A stretch of 64,000 nt of DNA. It comes from Peptococcaceae bacterium (GTDB lineage: Bacteria > Bacillota > Peptococcia > DRI-13 > PHAD01). Under the pieces are notes generated by a model. That model worked only from the letters and a program-made list of their open reading frames with translations. It was not told the origin of the DNA and did no database searches. A program made the position numbers and the translations under genes. This document shows, piece by piece, positions 25,057 through 33,936 of this stretch. Location: assembly GCA_024655825.1 (NCBI GenBank), contig JANLFJ010000009.1, positions 1 to 64,000 on the forward strand, written 5' to 3'. Position 1 is the stretch's first letter. Each line of letters opens with the position of its first letter.

Positions 25057-26208
25057 ATGTTTGAGATCAGGATGCCCAAGATGGGACTGACCATGACCAC
25101 GGGTACTGTGGTTAAATGGCACAAGAAGGAAGGCGATCCAGTAAAAAAAGGCGAGGAGATCCTTGATATTTCCACCGAAAAGATCACCAATACAGTGGAA
25201 GCCCCGGCGGATGGGGTTTTAATAAAGATCATCGCGCCGGAAGGGACAGAACTTCCTATCGGCGGTTTGCTCGGCCTGATTGGCTCGCCCGGAGAGAAGG
25301 CCGGGGAGGAGATTTCCGGCGGGATAAAGGAAGCGGGAGGCGGCGAAAGGATCAAGATCACTCCTGCCGCCGCAAAGCTGGCCAGGGAAATGGGCGTCGA
25401 TTGCACACTGCTGGCCGGTACCGGGCCGGGCGGGAGAATAACCAGGGAGGACGTGGAAAAGGCCGCCGCTCAAGTCCGCTCCGTCCAGGCGCCGTCAGAG
25501 GGCGGGGATAAAAAGCCGGTTTCCGGCGAGTTCATTCCCTATACGGGCATGCGCAAGGCGATCGGCGACAATATGAGCCGCAGCTGGGCTACGGCTCCCA
25601 AGGTAACGCACCATGTTTCGGTTGATGTTTCCAGGCTGCTGGAACTGCGTAAAATGATCAACGAGGACCTTGACGAGATGAGCAGGGTTTCGATCACCGA
25701 CCTGTTGATAAAAATTGCGGCCAAGGCGCTGGAAATGAAGCCGTCGATCAATGTGTCGCTTGAGGGCGGCAGCATTAAGCTGTTCAAAGATATTAACATC
25801 GGGGTGGCTGTGGCCCTGGAGAATGGCCTGGTGGTTCCGGTCGTCAAGAACGCCGGCAAGAAAAGCCTGCTTCAGGTAAGCGCCAAGGTCAGGGAACTGG
25901 CGCAAAAAGCCAGGGAAAACAGGCTCAGCCTGGAGGAGATGAGCGGCGGCACCTTTACCATTACCAATCTTGGCGCTTACGGGTCGGTGGACTTTTTCAC
26001 CCCGATCATCAACCAGCCGGAATCGGCTATCCTGGGAGTAGGAAGGGTAGTGCAGGCTCCGGCGGTTATCGAGGGGCAGGTAGTGCCGCGGCCCATGATG
26101 GGGCTTTCGCTTGCTTTCGACCATCGTGTCATTGACGGGGCGCCGGCCGCGGAATTCCTGGCGGTATTGATCAAAATGATTGAAAGACCGCTGGCGGCAA
26201 TTCTATGA
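25057..26208 (+). CDS. acoC: acetoin-type dehydrogenase E2, dihydrolipoamide acetyltransferase
   Basis: The 383-residue E2 has one lipoyl domain with the lipoylated Lys at DISTEKITN (K42), a peripheral-subunit-binding domain (~98-135, ITPAAAKLAREMGVD and GPGGRITREDVEKA) and the catalytic acyltransferase domain ending DHRVIDGAPAAEF (H356, D360). It takes the acetyl group from E1 and gives acetyl-CoA. The single lipoyl domain and full binding domain resemble pyruvate-type E2, while classic Gram-negative AcoC may carry an alpha/beta hydrolase instead. GGAGTG stands 8 nt before the ATG. Confidence 0.9.
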   Translation: MFEIRMPKMGLTMTTGTVVKWHKKEGDPVKKGEEILDISTEKITNTVEAPADGVLIKIIAPEGTELPIGGLLGLIGSPGEKAGEEISGGIKEAGGGERIKITPAAAKLAREMGVDCTLLAGTGPGGRITREDVEKAAAQVRSVQAPSEGGDKKPVSGEFIPYTGMRKAIGDNMSRSWATAPKVTHHVSVDVSRLLELRKMINEDLDEMSRVSITDLLIKIAAKALEMKPSINVSLEGGSIKLFKDINIGVAVALENGLVVPVVKNAGKKSLLQVSAKVRELAQKARENRLSLEEMSGGTFTITNLGAYGSVDFFTPIINQPESAILGVGRVVQAPAVIEGQVVPRPMMGLSLAFDHRVIDGAPAAEFLAVLIKMIERPLAAIL

Positions 26209-26280
26209 GACAGCGTCCTGAAAACAAAAGAACAGTATGTATATTCTAATATATAATATTAAAGAAAGGGTTGATTTGAA

Positions 26281-26580
26281 ATGTTGAAGGCTGCGTTCAT
26301 GTTTGTAGCGCCGGAGTCGTCTCCGGAAAAACACCGGGCGGTGGTTAAAACCCCCGCGGTGGAATTGACCGTAGTCGGTGTTAAGGATTACAGCGAGGCG
26401 GCCAGGACCGCCGCGCAGCTGGCGGATGACGGCAATGTCGCCATCGAGCTGTGCGCCGGTTTCGGCGTGGAAGGAACGGCTATAGTGAAGAAAGCGGTCA
26501 GGAACAAAGCCGTGGTCGGCGCGGTCCGTTTTGACAATCACCCGGGGCTTGAATTCAAAAGCGGGGACGACCTATTCTAA
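26281..26580 (+). CDS. DUF6506-like small protein in the acetoin operon
   Basis: The 99-residue protein begins MLKAAFMFVAPESSPEKHRA and ends GAVRFDNHPGLEFKSGDDLF. I recognise it as a DUF6506-type protein of unknown function; the call rests on memory of the pattern. It has no membrane segment. The IELCAGFGVEGTAIVKKAV stretch alternates strand and helix, suggesting a small alpha/beta fold. It lies between the E2 and E3 genes in the same direction, with AAAGGG 9 nt before the ATG. A role in substrate handling or enzyme maintenance is possible but unproven. Confidence 0.6.
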   Translation: MLKAAFMFVAPESSPEKHRAVVKTPAVELTVVGVKDYSEAARTAAQLADDGNVAIELCAGFGVEGTAIVKKAVRNKAVVGAVRFDNHPGLEFKSGDDLF

Positions 26581-26604
26581 CAATGGACAAAGGAGCAGGA
26601 TTGG

Positions 26605-28005
26605 ATGAAGAAACGCGTTGTTGTAATCGGCGGCGGTCCGGGCGGCTATGTGGCCGCCATAAGGGCGGCGCAGCTGGGAGCCGAAACACACCTTGTTGAG
26701 TCTGACAGGCTTGGCGGAACGTGCCTGAATGTAGGTTGCATACCCACGAAAGCGCTTTTGCATACGGCCGGGCTGTTCAGGGCGGTAAAGGAAGGGGCCA
26801 GGCACGGCCTGGCGGTTGACGGGGCCAGGATTGAATGGCCTGTGCTGATGAACCACAAAGAACAGGTTGTTAATCGCCTGGTGAAGGGAGTTGCCGGTCT
26901 TTTGACCGCCAACAAGGTCGGCGTTCACCAGGGGCGCGCCGTATTGCAGGATAGCCGCACGGTAAAAATCGAAGGAGAAAAAAGCACATCCCTTACGGCG
27001 GACATTATCGTGCTGGCGGTGGGTTCTTTGCCTGTGCGGCTTGAGTTTCCCGGGGCGGAACTCCCGGGAGTGATTGACAGCACCGCCGCCTTGAGCCTGC
27101 CCAAAGCGCCCTCGTCGTTGATTATAGTCGGCGGCGGCGTAATCGGAGCCGAATTTGCGGCCCTGTTCAGTTCCCTGGGAGCTAAAGTTGCGGTGGTCGA
27201 AATGCTGCCCCGCATCCTGGCGCCGATGGACGGCCAGCTTACGGCGGTAATCGAGAAAGAATTGAAGAAAATGGGCGTCAAAATTTTAACGGGAGCAAGG
27301 CTTGCCGGGGTAAAGCAAGACGGCGATAAGCTTTCGGCCCGGGTGATAATTGAAAACAAAGAAGAAACGCTGGAAGGAGAAAAAGTGCTTGTGGCTGTAG
27401 GCCGCCGCTCCAACACCGCCGGTTTGGGACTGGAGGAGCTTGGCATCGGCCTGGAAAAGGGAGCGGTCGCTGTCGATGATAACTTTGAGACAAGCGTACC
27501 GGGCGTTTACGCCATCGGCGACTGCAATGGCCGGGTGATGCTGGCCCATGCCGCTTCCGCCCAGGGGACAGCCGCTGTTGAACACGCGCTGGGTCACCGC
27601 GCAAGGTACAACCCCCAGGCAATACCTTCCTGTCTTTACACCAGCCCGGAGGCCGCGGCCGTCGGATTGACCGAGGAAGAAGCCGGAAGGCGAGGCTTGG
27701 ACTACCGGGTTGGTTTGTTCCCGCTGGCCGGCAACGGCAAATCGCTTATTGAGGGGTGTGAAAACGGCCTGGTGAAGATAATAGCCGGGGCAAGGCACGG
27801 GGAAATCCTGGGAGCGCACATTGTCGGGCCAAGGGCCACGGATTTGATTGGAGAAATGGCGCTGGCAATGAACCTGGAGGCGACAGTGGATGAGCTGGTG
27901 GCCACGGTCCATGCTCATCCCACCGTCAGCGAAGCGCTGGCCGAAGCGGCCCTGGCCTTCAGCGGCAAGGCGATCCACTGGCCGCCGGGTTTAAAGGTTA
28001 AATAA
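26605..28005 (+). CDS. lpdA: dihydrolipoyl dehydrogenase (E3)
   Basis: The 466-residue flavoprotein reoxidises the dihydrolipoyl group of AcoC and reduces NAD+. The FAD motif IGGGPGGYVAAIRAAQLG, the redox pair C40/C45 in GGTCLNVGC, the NAD motif IVGGGVIGAEFAALFSSLG, YAIGDC and the His-Glu dyad near H438/E443 in HPTVSEALAEAAL are all present. It is the last gene of the operon and converges on ilvA with 2 nt between stops. No separate terminator is visible, so readthrough into antisense of ilvA is possible. Its place in the operon supports a dedicated E3. Confidence 0.95.
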   Translation: MKKRVVVIGGGPGGYVAAIRAAQLGAETHLVESDRLGGTCLNVGCIPTKALLHTAGLFRAVKEGARHGLAVDGARIEWPVLMNHKEQVVNRLVKGVAGLLTANKVGVHQGRAVLQDSRTVKIEGEKSTSLTADIIVLAVGSLPVRLEFPGAELPGVIDSTAALSLPKAPSSLIIVGGGVIGAEFAALFSSLGAKVAVVEMLPRILAPMDGQLTAVIEKELKKMGVKILTGARLAGVKQDGDKLSARVIIENKEETLEGEKVLVAVGRRSNTAGLGLEELGIGLEKGAVAVDDNFETSVPGVYAIGDCNGRVMLAHAASAQGTAAVEHALGHRARYNPQAIPSCLYTSPEAAAVGLTEEEAGRRGLDYRVGLFPLAGNGKSLIEGCENGLVKIIAGARHGEILGAHIVGPRATDLIGEMALAMNLEATVDELVATVHAHPTVSEALAEAALAFSGKAIHWPPGLKVK

Positions 28006-28007
28006 GG

Positions 28008-29255
28008 TTAAATAAAGAGCCCGAACAGGTAGGGATGCTGGTTGACCGGCATGTACTGGATGCCTTTCCTGTTTAAATTCTGGATGAGGATTTCGTAGTC
28101 TTCCTTTTTGTTGAGCTCCACCCCCACCAGGGCGGGGCCTTTTTCTTTATTGTTGACCTTGGTGTATTCGAAATGGGTAATATCGTCGGTGGGGCCGAGA
28201 ACTTCGGTGACAAACTCGCGCAGCGCTCCGGGACGCTGGGGAAAATTGACGATGAAGTAGTGTTTGAGCCCTTCCGCCAGGAGCGATTTTTCCTTGATTT
28301 CGGCGGTGCGTTCAATATCGTTGTTGCCCCCGCTGACGATGCAGACGACGTTTTTCCCCCTGATCTGCTCCCGGTAAAAATCAAGGGCGGCCACGGGCAG
28401 GGCTCCTGCAGGCTCGACAATGATGGCGCTGTCATTGTACATTTCCAGGATTTTGGTGCATACTTTCCCTTCCGGCACCAGGACTATATCGTCGAGTATT
28501 TTTTTGCAGATGTTGAAAGTGAGTTCTCCCACTCTCTTCACGGCAGCGCCGTCAACGAACTTGTCGATGTCCTCCAGGGTGATTATTTCATTTTTTTCCA
28601 GCGATCTCTTCATGGCGCAGGCCCCTTCCGGTTCCACGCCGATTATTTTCGTGCGGGGACTGATGCCTTTAATATAGGTTCCCACCCCGGAAACCAGGCC
28701 GCCGCCGCCGATGGCGGCAAAAACATAGTCAATCTCCTCTTCCATATCGTTCATTATTTCGATGCCGATGGTTCCCTGCCCGGCAATGACGCCGTAATCG
28801 TCAAACGGGTGTACGAAGACCTTGTTTTCCCGTTCCGCGTAAGCCCTCGCTTCGCTGGAAGAATCGTCAAAAGTGTCGCCGGTGAGCACAATGTTTACAT
28901 ATTGGCCGCCGAAGCGTTCGACCTGGCATACTTTTTGCCTGGGGGTGGTCACCGGCATAAAGATTGTGCCGGGAACCTGCAGGGCTTTGCAAGAATAAGC
29001 AACCCCCTGGGCATGGTTTCCGGCGCTGGCGCAGACCACCCCGGCGTTCAGGGATTCTTCGGCAATCGACCGCATCAGGTTGTAGGCCCCTCTTATTTTA
29101 AAAGACCTGACCACCTGCAAGTCCTCGCGCTTCAGGAAGACGCCGCACCCGTACTTCTCCGAAAGGATCTCGCTTTTCTGCAAAGGCGTTTTGTTGATTG
29201 TCCCCTTAAGGACCTGTCCGGCCTTGATTATTTCGGCAATGGTTAGTTTGTTCAT
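28008..29255 (-). CDS. ilvA: threonine ammonia-lyase (dehydratase)
   Basis: The 415-residue PLP enzyme turns threonine into 2-oxobutyrate, the first step to isoleucine. FKIRGAYNLM holds the PLP Lys, ASAGNHAQGVAYS and AIGGGGLVSGVGTYIKG form the phosphate-binding and catalytic core, and a C-terminal ACT-like domain (~335-410, RPGALREFVTEVLGPTDDI) offers an allosteric site. The single short regulatory domain resembles the TdcB/Bacillus-like form and not the double-domain E. coli IlvA. An Ile T-box upstream shows a biosynthetic role. The ATG at 29255 is used because the upstream GTG overlaps GGAG. The other isoleucine genes lie 28 kb away. Confidence 0.92.
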   Translation of the reverse strand: MNKLTIAEIIKAGQVLKGTINKTPLQKSEILSEKYGCGVFLKREDLQVVRSFKIRGAYNLMRSIAEESLNAGVVCASAGNHAQGVAYSCKALQVPGTIFMPVTTPRQKVCQVERFGGQYVNIVLTGDTFDDSSSEARAYAERENKVFVHPFDDYGVIAGQGTIGIEIMNDMEEEIDYVFAAIGGGGLVSGVGTYIKGISPRTKIIGVEPEGACAMKRSLEKNEIITLEDIDKFVDGAAVKRVGELTFNICKKILDDIVLVPEGKVCTKILEMYNDSAIIVEPAGALPVAALDFYREQIRGKNVVCIVSGGNNDIERTAEIKEKSLLAEGLKHYFIVNFPQRPGALREFVTEVLGPTDDITHFEYTKVNNKEKGPALVGVELNKKEDYEILIQNLNRKGIQYMPVNQHPYLFGLFI

Positions 29256-29294
29256 TAATAAGCACACTCCTTATCCTTGATGAATATGCAGGTG

Positions 29295-29620
29295 TAATAA
29301 AAAACCTCTCCTCCCCGGGGTTGATTCCCTTAACCCTAGGGACGAGAGGTTTTCCCGTCGTACCACCCTAATTCTCCACTGGTTCGCACCAATGGACTCG
29401 ACGAGTCGCAAGCTCTGAGAGCTTTTAAACTCCGGTCCGGTAACGGGGACCTCGCCCGTTTTCACGGGCTGCCGGCATCGCTTACTGGCATGATCGCCGT
29501 TTTCAGCTAGCAGTTCAGGAGTGATCATTGCATACCGTTTTGCTGCCGGTTCTCAGCGCAAGCCGGTTCTCTGTAAGCAAAGTTCGGGCATCTTTCTCTC
29601 CGTCGGAACTTTTCTCGTAT
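29295..29620 (-). promoter_or_regulatory. T-box leader of ilvA, Ile (AUC) specifier
   Basis: Leftward reading shows stem I from CCGACGGAGAGAAAG, the apical AACCGGC repeats, the specifier AUC followed by A at 29525-29523, and the core GGTGGTACGACGG (complement around 29354-29367). The terminator pairs the stretches at 29344-29351 and 29303-29310 and ends in a T-tract. The core differs from the usual ACCGCGG. Uncharged tRNA-Ile would raise ilvA expression. Confidence 0.88.
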
Positions 29621-29637
29621 GAATTTTATTAGTCACT

Positions 29638-29666
29638 ATCATAAAGAAGGAAAAGCGAAATGTCAA
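29638..29666 (-). promoter_or_regulatory. sigma-A promoter of the ilvA leader
   Basis: Read leftward: TTGACA (29666-29661), a 17-bp spacer and TATGAT (29643-29638), 18 nt before the T-box starts. Confidence 0.8.
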
Positions 29667-29670
29667 TCAC

Positions 29671-29696
29671 TTAATCATTGTTTTTAATCATTGTTT
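29671..29696. repeat. 13-bp tandem duplication upstream of the ilvA promoter
   Basis: TTAATCATTGTTT occurs twice in perfect tandem. Read leftward it ends 4 nt before the -35 element, where an UP element or operator would sit. Confidence 0.75.
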
Positions 29697-29719
29697 TTCT
29701 GCTTGCTTTTGTTTTTTAC

Positions 29720-29728
29720 TGGTATAAT
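29720..29728 (+). promoter_or_regulatory. extended -10 promoter of pfkA
   Basis: TGGTATAAT, an extended -10, stands 80 nt before the pfkA start, divergent from the ilvA promoter. No clear -35 is seen. Confidence 0.55.
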
Positions 29729-29808
29729 AAGCTTAAATATATGCCTGCCGGATCAAGTAAATAATAAAGCGGGATTGTTTTTATTAAACTATGAAGGGAG
29801 GTCTGTTA

Positions 29809-30771
29809 ATGGTTAAGAGGATCGGGATCCTGACCAGCGGAGGCGACGCTCCGGGCATGAACGCGGCGATTAGGGCGGTGGTGCGTACGGCGATTTACCA
29901 CCGCCTGGATGTTATCGGGATAAAGAGGGGTTACTGCGGTTTAATAAACGGGGAGTATACCAGAATGAACCTGGGCTCTGTGGCCGACATCATTCACCGG
30001 GGCGGCACCGTCCTGGGAACGGCCCGCTGCGAAGAGTTTTACAGGGAAGAGGGCCGCCACACCGCCCTTGAAAAAATGCGTGAAGCCGGCATCGACGGCC
30101 TTGTCGCGATCGGCGGCGATGGTACGTTCCGGGGGGCGGTAAGGCTTAACGAGATGGGAATGCCGACCATCGGGGTCCCCGGCACCATAGACAACGACAT
30201 ACCGTGCACCGACAGGACCATCGGCTTCGATACGGTGGTGAATACCGTCACTGACGCAATCAATAAAATAAGGGATACGGCCACCTCCCACGAGCGGATT
30301 TTCATCATCGAGGTTATGGGCAGGAATTCAGGGTGCATAGCCCTGGCTGCGGGGTTGGCCGGCGGGGCTGAATCAATCCTTATCCCGGAAATACCGTTGG
30401 ATTTGAATGCGGTCGTGGAGAACATCAAGCGGGGAAAGGCCAGGGGAAAACGGCACAGCATCATCATCCTGGCCGAGGGAGTCGCCCACAGCCTGGAGAT
30501 CACCGAGGAGATCAGGAGATTGACGGGGATGGACACGCGCCTGACTATCCTGGGTTACCTGCAGCGCGGGGGCAGCCCCACTGCTCAGGACCGCATCCTG
30601 GCGAGCCGCATGGGAGCCGAGGCTGTCCGCCTCTTAATGCGCGGGGAAAAGAGCAAGATGGTGGCCGCCGAAGGCGACCAAGTAAAGGGCATTGATCTGG
30701 AGTGGGTCTTGAGCCAGACGAAGGAAATAAATTACGAAGATTACCGCCTGGCGGGAGTCCTTTCGATCTAG
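29809..30771 (+). CDS. pfkA: ATP-dependent 6-phosphofructokinase
   Basis: The 320-residue length matches bacterial PfkA, the enzyme that commits fructose-6-phosphate to glycolysis. Seen are the ATP loop [25 protein letters not shown], the substrate/catalytic segment [19 protein letters not shown] (catalytic Asp in TIDND), [11 protein letters not shown] and [20 protein letters not shown] stands 8 nt before the ATG at 29809; the ATG 18 nt earlier precedes that site. It begins a unit with the helicase gene, and it complements the glycogen and phosphoglycerate mutase genes of the window. Confidence 0.95.
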   Translation: MVKRIGILTSGGDAPGMNAAIRAVVRTAIYHRLDVIGIKRGYCGLINGEYTRMNLGSVADIIHRGGTVLGTARCEEFYREEGRHTALEKMREAGIDGLVAIGGDGTFRGAVRLNEMGMPTIGVPGTIDNDIPCTDRTIGFDTVVNTVTDAINKIRDTATSHERIFIIEVMGRNSGCIALAAGLAGGAESILIPEIPLDLNAVVENIKRGKARGKRHSIIILAEGVAHSLEITEEIRRLTGMDTRLTILGYLQRGGSPTAQDRILASRMGAEAVRLLMRGEKSKMVAAEGDQVKGIDLEWVLSQTKEINYEDYRLAGVLSI

Positions 30772-30802
30772 AAACCGGAAACCGGGCAAAGGAGAATATT
30801 TC

Positions 30803-32035
30803 ATGACGGAAGCACGGAACTTTGTTTCCTTGGGGATCAGGCCGGAGTTTCAAGAAATACTGGCCCTCCAAAATATTATCGTGCCGACAGAAGTACAGGC
30901 TAGAACCATACCCGCGATCCTTGCGGGGCGCAACCTTGTTGTCCAATCGCCGACAGGGACCGGCAAAACACTGGCTTATTTGCTTCCTCTTATGGAAAAA
31001 ATCAGTATTGGAGGCAGGTATCTAGAAGTTCTGGTTCTCGCTCCCTCACGGGAACTTGCCGTCCAGGTGGTTGGGGTCGCGCGTGAACTGGCCGGGGAGC
31101 GGTTTAAAGCGGTCGCGCTTATCGGGGGAGCCAGCCAGGCCCGCCAGCTGGATGTCCTCAAGGAGAAGCCGCAAATAGCCGTAGGAACACCCGGCCGTGT
31201 GCTTGACCTCCTGAAAAAACGGAAGATTAACGCCCAGGCGGTGCGCGCCGTGGTGGTCGATGAGGCCGATAAGATGCTTTCCGCGGGGTTTATGAAGGAT
31301 GTGGCGGCGATCTTGAAGGCGACCCTAAAAACGAGGCAGGTACTCTTTTTTTCAGCCACCATTTCCCGGGAAATAATTGAAAAAGCTCCCGGATTGATGC
31401 AGGAGCCGGAATTTATTATTATCGACAGCGGCGGCCGCATCCCGGCCTCTATCAGGCACCTTTACGTCATGTGCGACGGGACCAGGAGAACGGAAACTCT
31501 TTCCCGGCTGCTCAATTCTTTTCGACCCCGGAAATCACTGGTCTTTATCCAGCACAGCGAAGGGACGGGGCCTCTGGCCGGCCGGTTGCAGGAACTGGGA
31601 TTTGCGGCGGCGGCACTTCACAGTGAACTTTCGCCGCTTCACCGCCGGGACGTGCTGCGGGCCTTTCGCCGGGGAAAGGCCGCGGTGCTGGTGACGACAG
31701 ATCTTTTGGCCAGGGGTATGGATGTTGAAAACATCGAATTCGTTTTCAATTATGACCTCCCGCCGGACGAGGAATTTTACCTTCACCGCGCCGGGCGCAC
31801 GGGCCGGGCAGGGAACCTCGGCACAGTTGTCACGCTGGTGGAAGAGAGACAGAAATTTGTAATCGCCAAGTTTGAAAAATACCTGAGAAGAAGATTTATC
31901 CAGGTTGGCCTTGATCGGGAAAACAGGGTTTTTGAGATCAAGTACCGGCATAAGAACAACAACTCTTCCCAAATGCGGCCGGGGGACAAGAAGGAAAATC
32001 CGAAGAAAGGCGGGTCCGGAGCGCTGGATGGATAA
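30803..32035 (+). CDS. DEAD-box ATP-dependent RNA helicase
   Basis: The 410-residue protein has motif Q-like VPTEVQARTIPAIL, Walker A PTGTGKT (50-56), Ib TPGRVLDLL, DEAD in VVDEADKML, SAT in FFSATI, and the second RecA domain with LVTTDLLARGMDVENI and HRAGRTGRAG. It unwinds short RNA duplexes, probably in ribosome assembly or RNA decay. The C-terminal tail (~380-410) is basic and low in complexity. AAAGGAG lies 8 nt before the ATG. The next gene overlaps its end by 8 nt. It lacks the long extra domain of DbpA, so a narrower name is not justified. Confidence 0.9.
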   Translation: MTEARNFVSLGIRPEFQEILALQNIIVPTEVQARTIPAILAGRNLVVQSPTGTGKTLAYLLPLMEKISIGGRYLEVLVLAPSRELAVQVVGVARELAGERFKAVALIGGASQARQLDVLKEKPQIAVGTPGRVLDLLKKRKINAQAVRAVVVDEADKMLSAGFMKDVAAILKATLKTRQVLFFSATISREIIEKAPGLMQEPEFIIIDSGGRIPASIRHLYVMCDGTRRTETLSRLLNSFRPRKSLVFIQHSEGTGPLAGRLQELGFAAAALHSELSPLHRRDVLRAFRRGKAAVLVTTDLLARGMDVENIEFVFNYDLPPDEEFYLHRAGRTGRAGNLGTVVTLVEERQKFVIAKFEKYLRRRFIQVGLDRENRVFEIKYRHKNNNSSQMRPGDKKENPKKGGSGALDG

Positions 32036-32264
32036 AAAAAAGCTCAAAGACATCGTTTTGATGGCCCTGGGATGGTTTTTTCTCTTGCTTGGCGTGGTTG
32101 GCCTGTTTTTGCCCGTACTGCAGGGAATCCTCTTCATAATAATCGGCCTGTACTTTCTTTCAAAAAAGTCACGCTGGGCCAAGAACTTGCTGTTCAGGTT
32201 TAAATCCAGGTACCCGGCGGTTTATGAAAGATTGAAGGAGCTGAAACGCAAGCTCAAGCGTTAA
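32028..32264 (+). CDS. small membrane protein, DUF454/PGPGW-like
   Basis: The 78-residue product has the pattern ALGWFFLLLGVVGLFLPVLQ then FIIIGLYFLSKKS, two close membrane spans around a Pro turn, as in DUF454 or PGPGW proteins of unknown function. A basic tail rich in Lys and Arg follows and should face the cytoplasm. The ATG overlaps the helicase gene by 8 nt and has GGAG 7 nt upstream, so it is translationally coupled. The family call is by pattern only. Confidence 0.65.
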   Translation: MDKKKLKDIVLMALGWFFLLLGVVGLFLPVLQGILFIIIGLYFLSKKSRWAKNLLFRFKSRYPAVYERLKELKRKLKR

Positions 32265-32324
32265 AGGCAAACGAGAATGGCCTTATCTGTCCTGCTCATT
32301 ATATGCTAAACTGTCTCTTTTAAT

Positions 32325-32374
32325 ATGGTCACCGGTTTAATATATTAAAAATAAATATCAATACAGGTAACCAT
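32325..32374. repeat. 9-bp inverted repeat upstream of pdxS
   Basis: ATGGTCACC (32325-32333) and GGTAACCAT (32366-32374) are inverted with one mismatch across an AT-rich 32-nt spacer. They lie 36 nt before pdxS and could be an operator; no regulator gene is near. Confidence 0.4.
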
Positions 32375-32409
32375 ACTAATGAAGAGAATGATTTGCGGGG
32401 GTAGGAACA

Positions 32410-33288
32410 ATGAATGAGCGGTATGAATTAAACAAAAATTTGGCCCAGATGCTAAAAGGCGGAGTAATCATGGATGTGACCAGCGCCAAGGAAGCGGAAA
32501 TCGCCCAGGAGGCGGGGGCGGTCGCCGTGATGGCCCTGGAGAGGGTGCCTGCCGATATCAGAAAACAGGGCGGCGTGGCCAGGATGTCGGATCCTAAGGT
32601 TATTAAAGAAATCAAAAACGCGGTTACGATTCCCGTTATGGCCAAGGTTAGAATTGGTCATTTCGTAGAGGCCCAAATCCTTGAAGCGCTGGGAATTGAC
32701 TATATTGATGAAAGCGAGGTTTTAACCCCAGCTGATGAAATGTACCATATCGACAAGCATAGTTTTAGAATTCCTTTCGTTTGCGGCGCAAAAAACTTGG
32801 GAGAAGCCTTAAGAAGGATTGGCGAGGGAGCCGCCATGATCAGGACCAAGGGAGAGGCTGGTACGGGAAATATAGTCGAAGCCGTAAGGCACATGAGAAC
32901 CATCATGTCGGAAATAAGGAGACTTAAAAACCTTCCCCCAGAGGAACTGATGACTGCGGCAAAAGAAATGGCTGCTCCCTATGATTTGGTGGTAAGAGTG
33001 GCTGAAGAGGGCAGGCTGCCGGTGGTAAATTTTGCAGCAGGCGGAATAGCAACTCCGGCTGATGCCGCTTTGATGATGCAGTTAGGCAGTGAGGGAGTGT
33101 TTGTCGGTTCTGGAATTTTCAAATCTTCCGATCCTAAAAAAAGAGCCAGGGCTATAGTCAAAGCAACCACGTACTACGACCGGCCTGAAATTATTGCCGA
33201 AGTGTCGGAAGACCTGGGCGAAGCCATGCCCGGCATGGAAATATCCCAGATATCACCTGAAAAAATCCTTTCCACCAGGGGATGGTAA
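32410..33288 (+). CDS. pdxS: pyridoxal 5'-phosphate synthase, lyase subunit
   Basis: The 292-residue PdxS makes PLP from ribose 5-phosphate, glyceraldehyde 3-phosphate and ammonia delivered by PdxT. The fold is a (beta/alpha)8 barrel; [31 protein letters not shown]-type opening segments are split here as seen at ~20-50, the catalytic lysines fit MAKVRIGHF and RTKGEAGTG, and [15 protein letters not shown] is the phosphate-binding part. Twelve PdxS form the core of the complex. pdxT follows with 2 nt between its GTG and this stop. Several PLP enzymes in the window (ilvA, glgP) need the product. Confidence 0.96.
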   Translation: MNERYELNKNLAQMLKGGVIMDVTSAKEAEIAQEAGAVAVMALERVPADIRKQGGVARMSDPKVIKEIKNAVTIPVMAKVRIGHFVEAQILEALGIDYIDESEVLTPADEMYHIDKHSFRIPFVCGAKNLGEALRRIGEGAAMIRTKGEAGTGNIVEAVRHMRTIMSEIRRLKNLPPEELMTAAKEMAAPYDLVVRVAEEGRLPVVNFAAGGIATPADAALMMQLGSEGVFVGSGIFKSSDPKKRARAIVKATTYYDRPEIIAEVSEDLGEAMPGMEISQISPEKILSTRGW

Positions 33289-33290
33289 TA

Positions 33291-33914
33291 GTGATCAATA
33301 TCGGCGTTCTCGCCATGCAGGGTTCTGTTAACGAACATCTCCGCATGCTGTCGAGAATCCGGGGAATAAACCCATGCGAAGTAAGGCTTGAGTCTGATTT
33401 GGAAATGGTATCCGGCTTGATACTGCCCGGCGGCGAAAGCACTACTATCGGCAGGCTGCTTAAAGATTCCGGGTTGGACGAAAAAATAATAAAAAGGGCT
33501 CATGAAGGGATGCCTCTTTGGGGCACTTGCGCAGGCATGATTCTCCTGGCTAAAGAAATAGTGAACGAGAATTACTTCCATTTGGGATTGATGGATATAG
33601 TGGTGAGGAGAAATGCCTATGGGGGACAATTGAACAGTTTTATTTCGAAAATGAAAGTCCCGCAAGTCTCTAACGATGTTATTCCCCTGGTCTTTATCAG
33701 GGCTCCCTGGGTGGAGCGGGTAGGCGGGAACGTTAAAGTCCTGGCTAAATTCAATGGCAGGATAATTGCGGTACAACAGAATAACCTGCTGGCTACTTCG
33801 TTTCATCCCGAATTAACTGGCGATCTTTCTTTTCACCAGTATTTTGTTAAAATTGTTGAAAGATATAAGCAAGACAAAAAGGCTGCTCTACAGCTGCCTT
33901 TTTGTGGGGGATAG
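33291..33914 (+). CDS. pdxT: pyridoxal 5'-phosphate synthase, glutaminase subunit
   Basis: The 207-residue class I glutaminase supplies ammonia to PdxS. GGESTTIGRLL, the nucleophile Cys in WGTCAGMIL and the His-Glu pair in SFHPELTGD form the triad with the family's spacing. The GTG at 33291 gives the usual N-terminus MINIGVLAMQG; an ATG at 33282 overlaps pdxS and adds three residues, so it is less likely. The last ~15 residues (KKAALQLPFCGG) extend beyond most PdxT proteins. It is coupled to pdxS. Confidence 0.94.
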   Translation: MINIGVLAMQGSVNEHLRMLSRIRGINPCEVRLESDLEMVSGLILPGGESTTIGRLLKDSGLDEKIIKRAHEGMPLWGTCAGMILLAKEIVNENYFHLGLMDIVVRRNAYGGQLNSFISKMKVPQVSNDVIPLVFIRAPWVERVGGNVKVLAKFNGRIIAVQQNNLLATSFHPELTGDLSFHQYFVKIVERYKQDKKAALQLPFCGG

Positions 33915-33936
33915 AGTTAGCTTGAAAGGGGAAAGG

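Noticed and set aside
28173-29246. 357-codon + strand frame across ilvA
   Set aside because: Antisense to a well-supported enzyme that has its own T-box; composition typical of a shadow frame.
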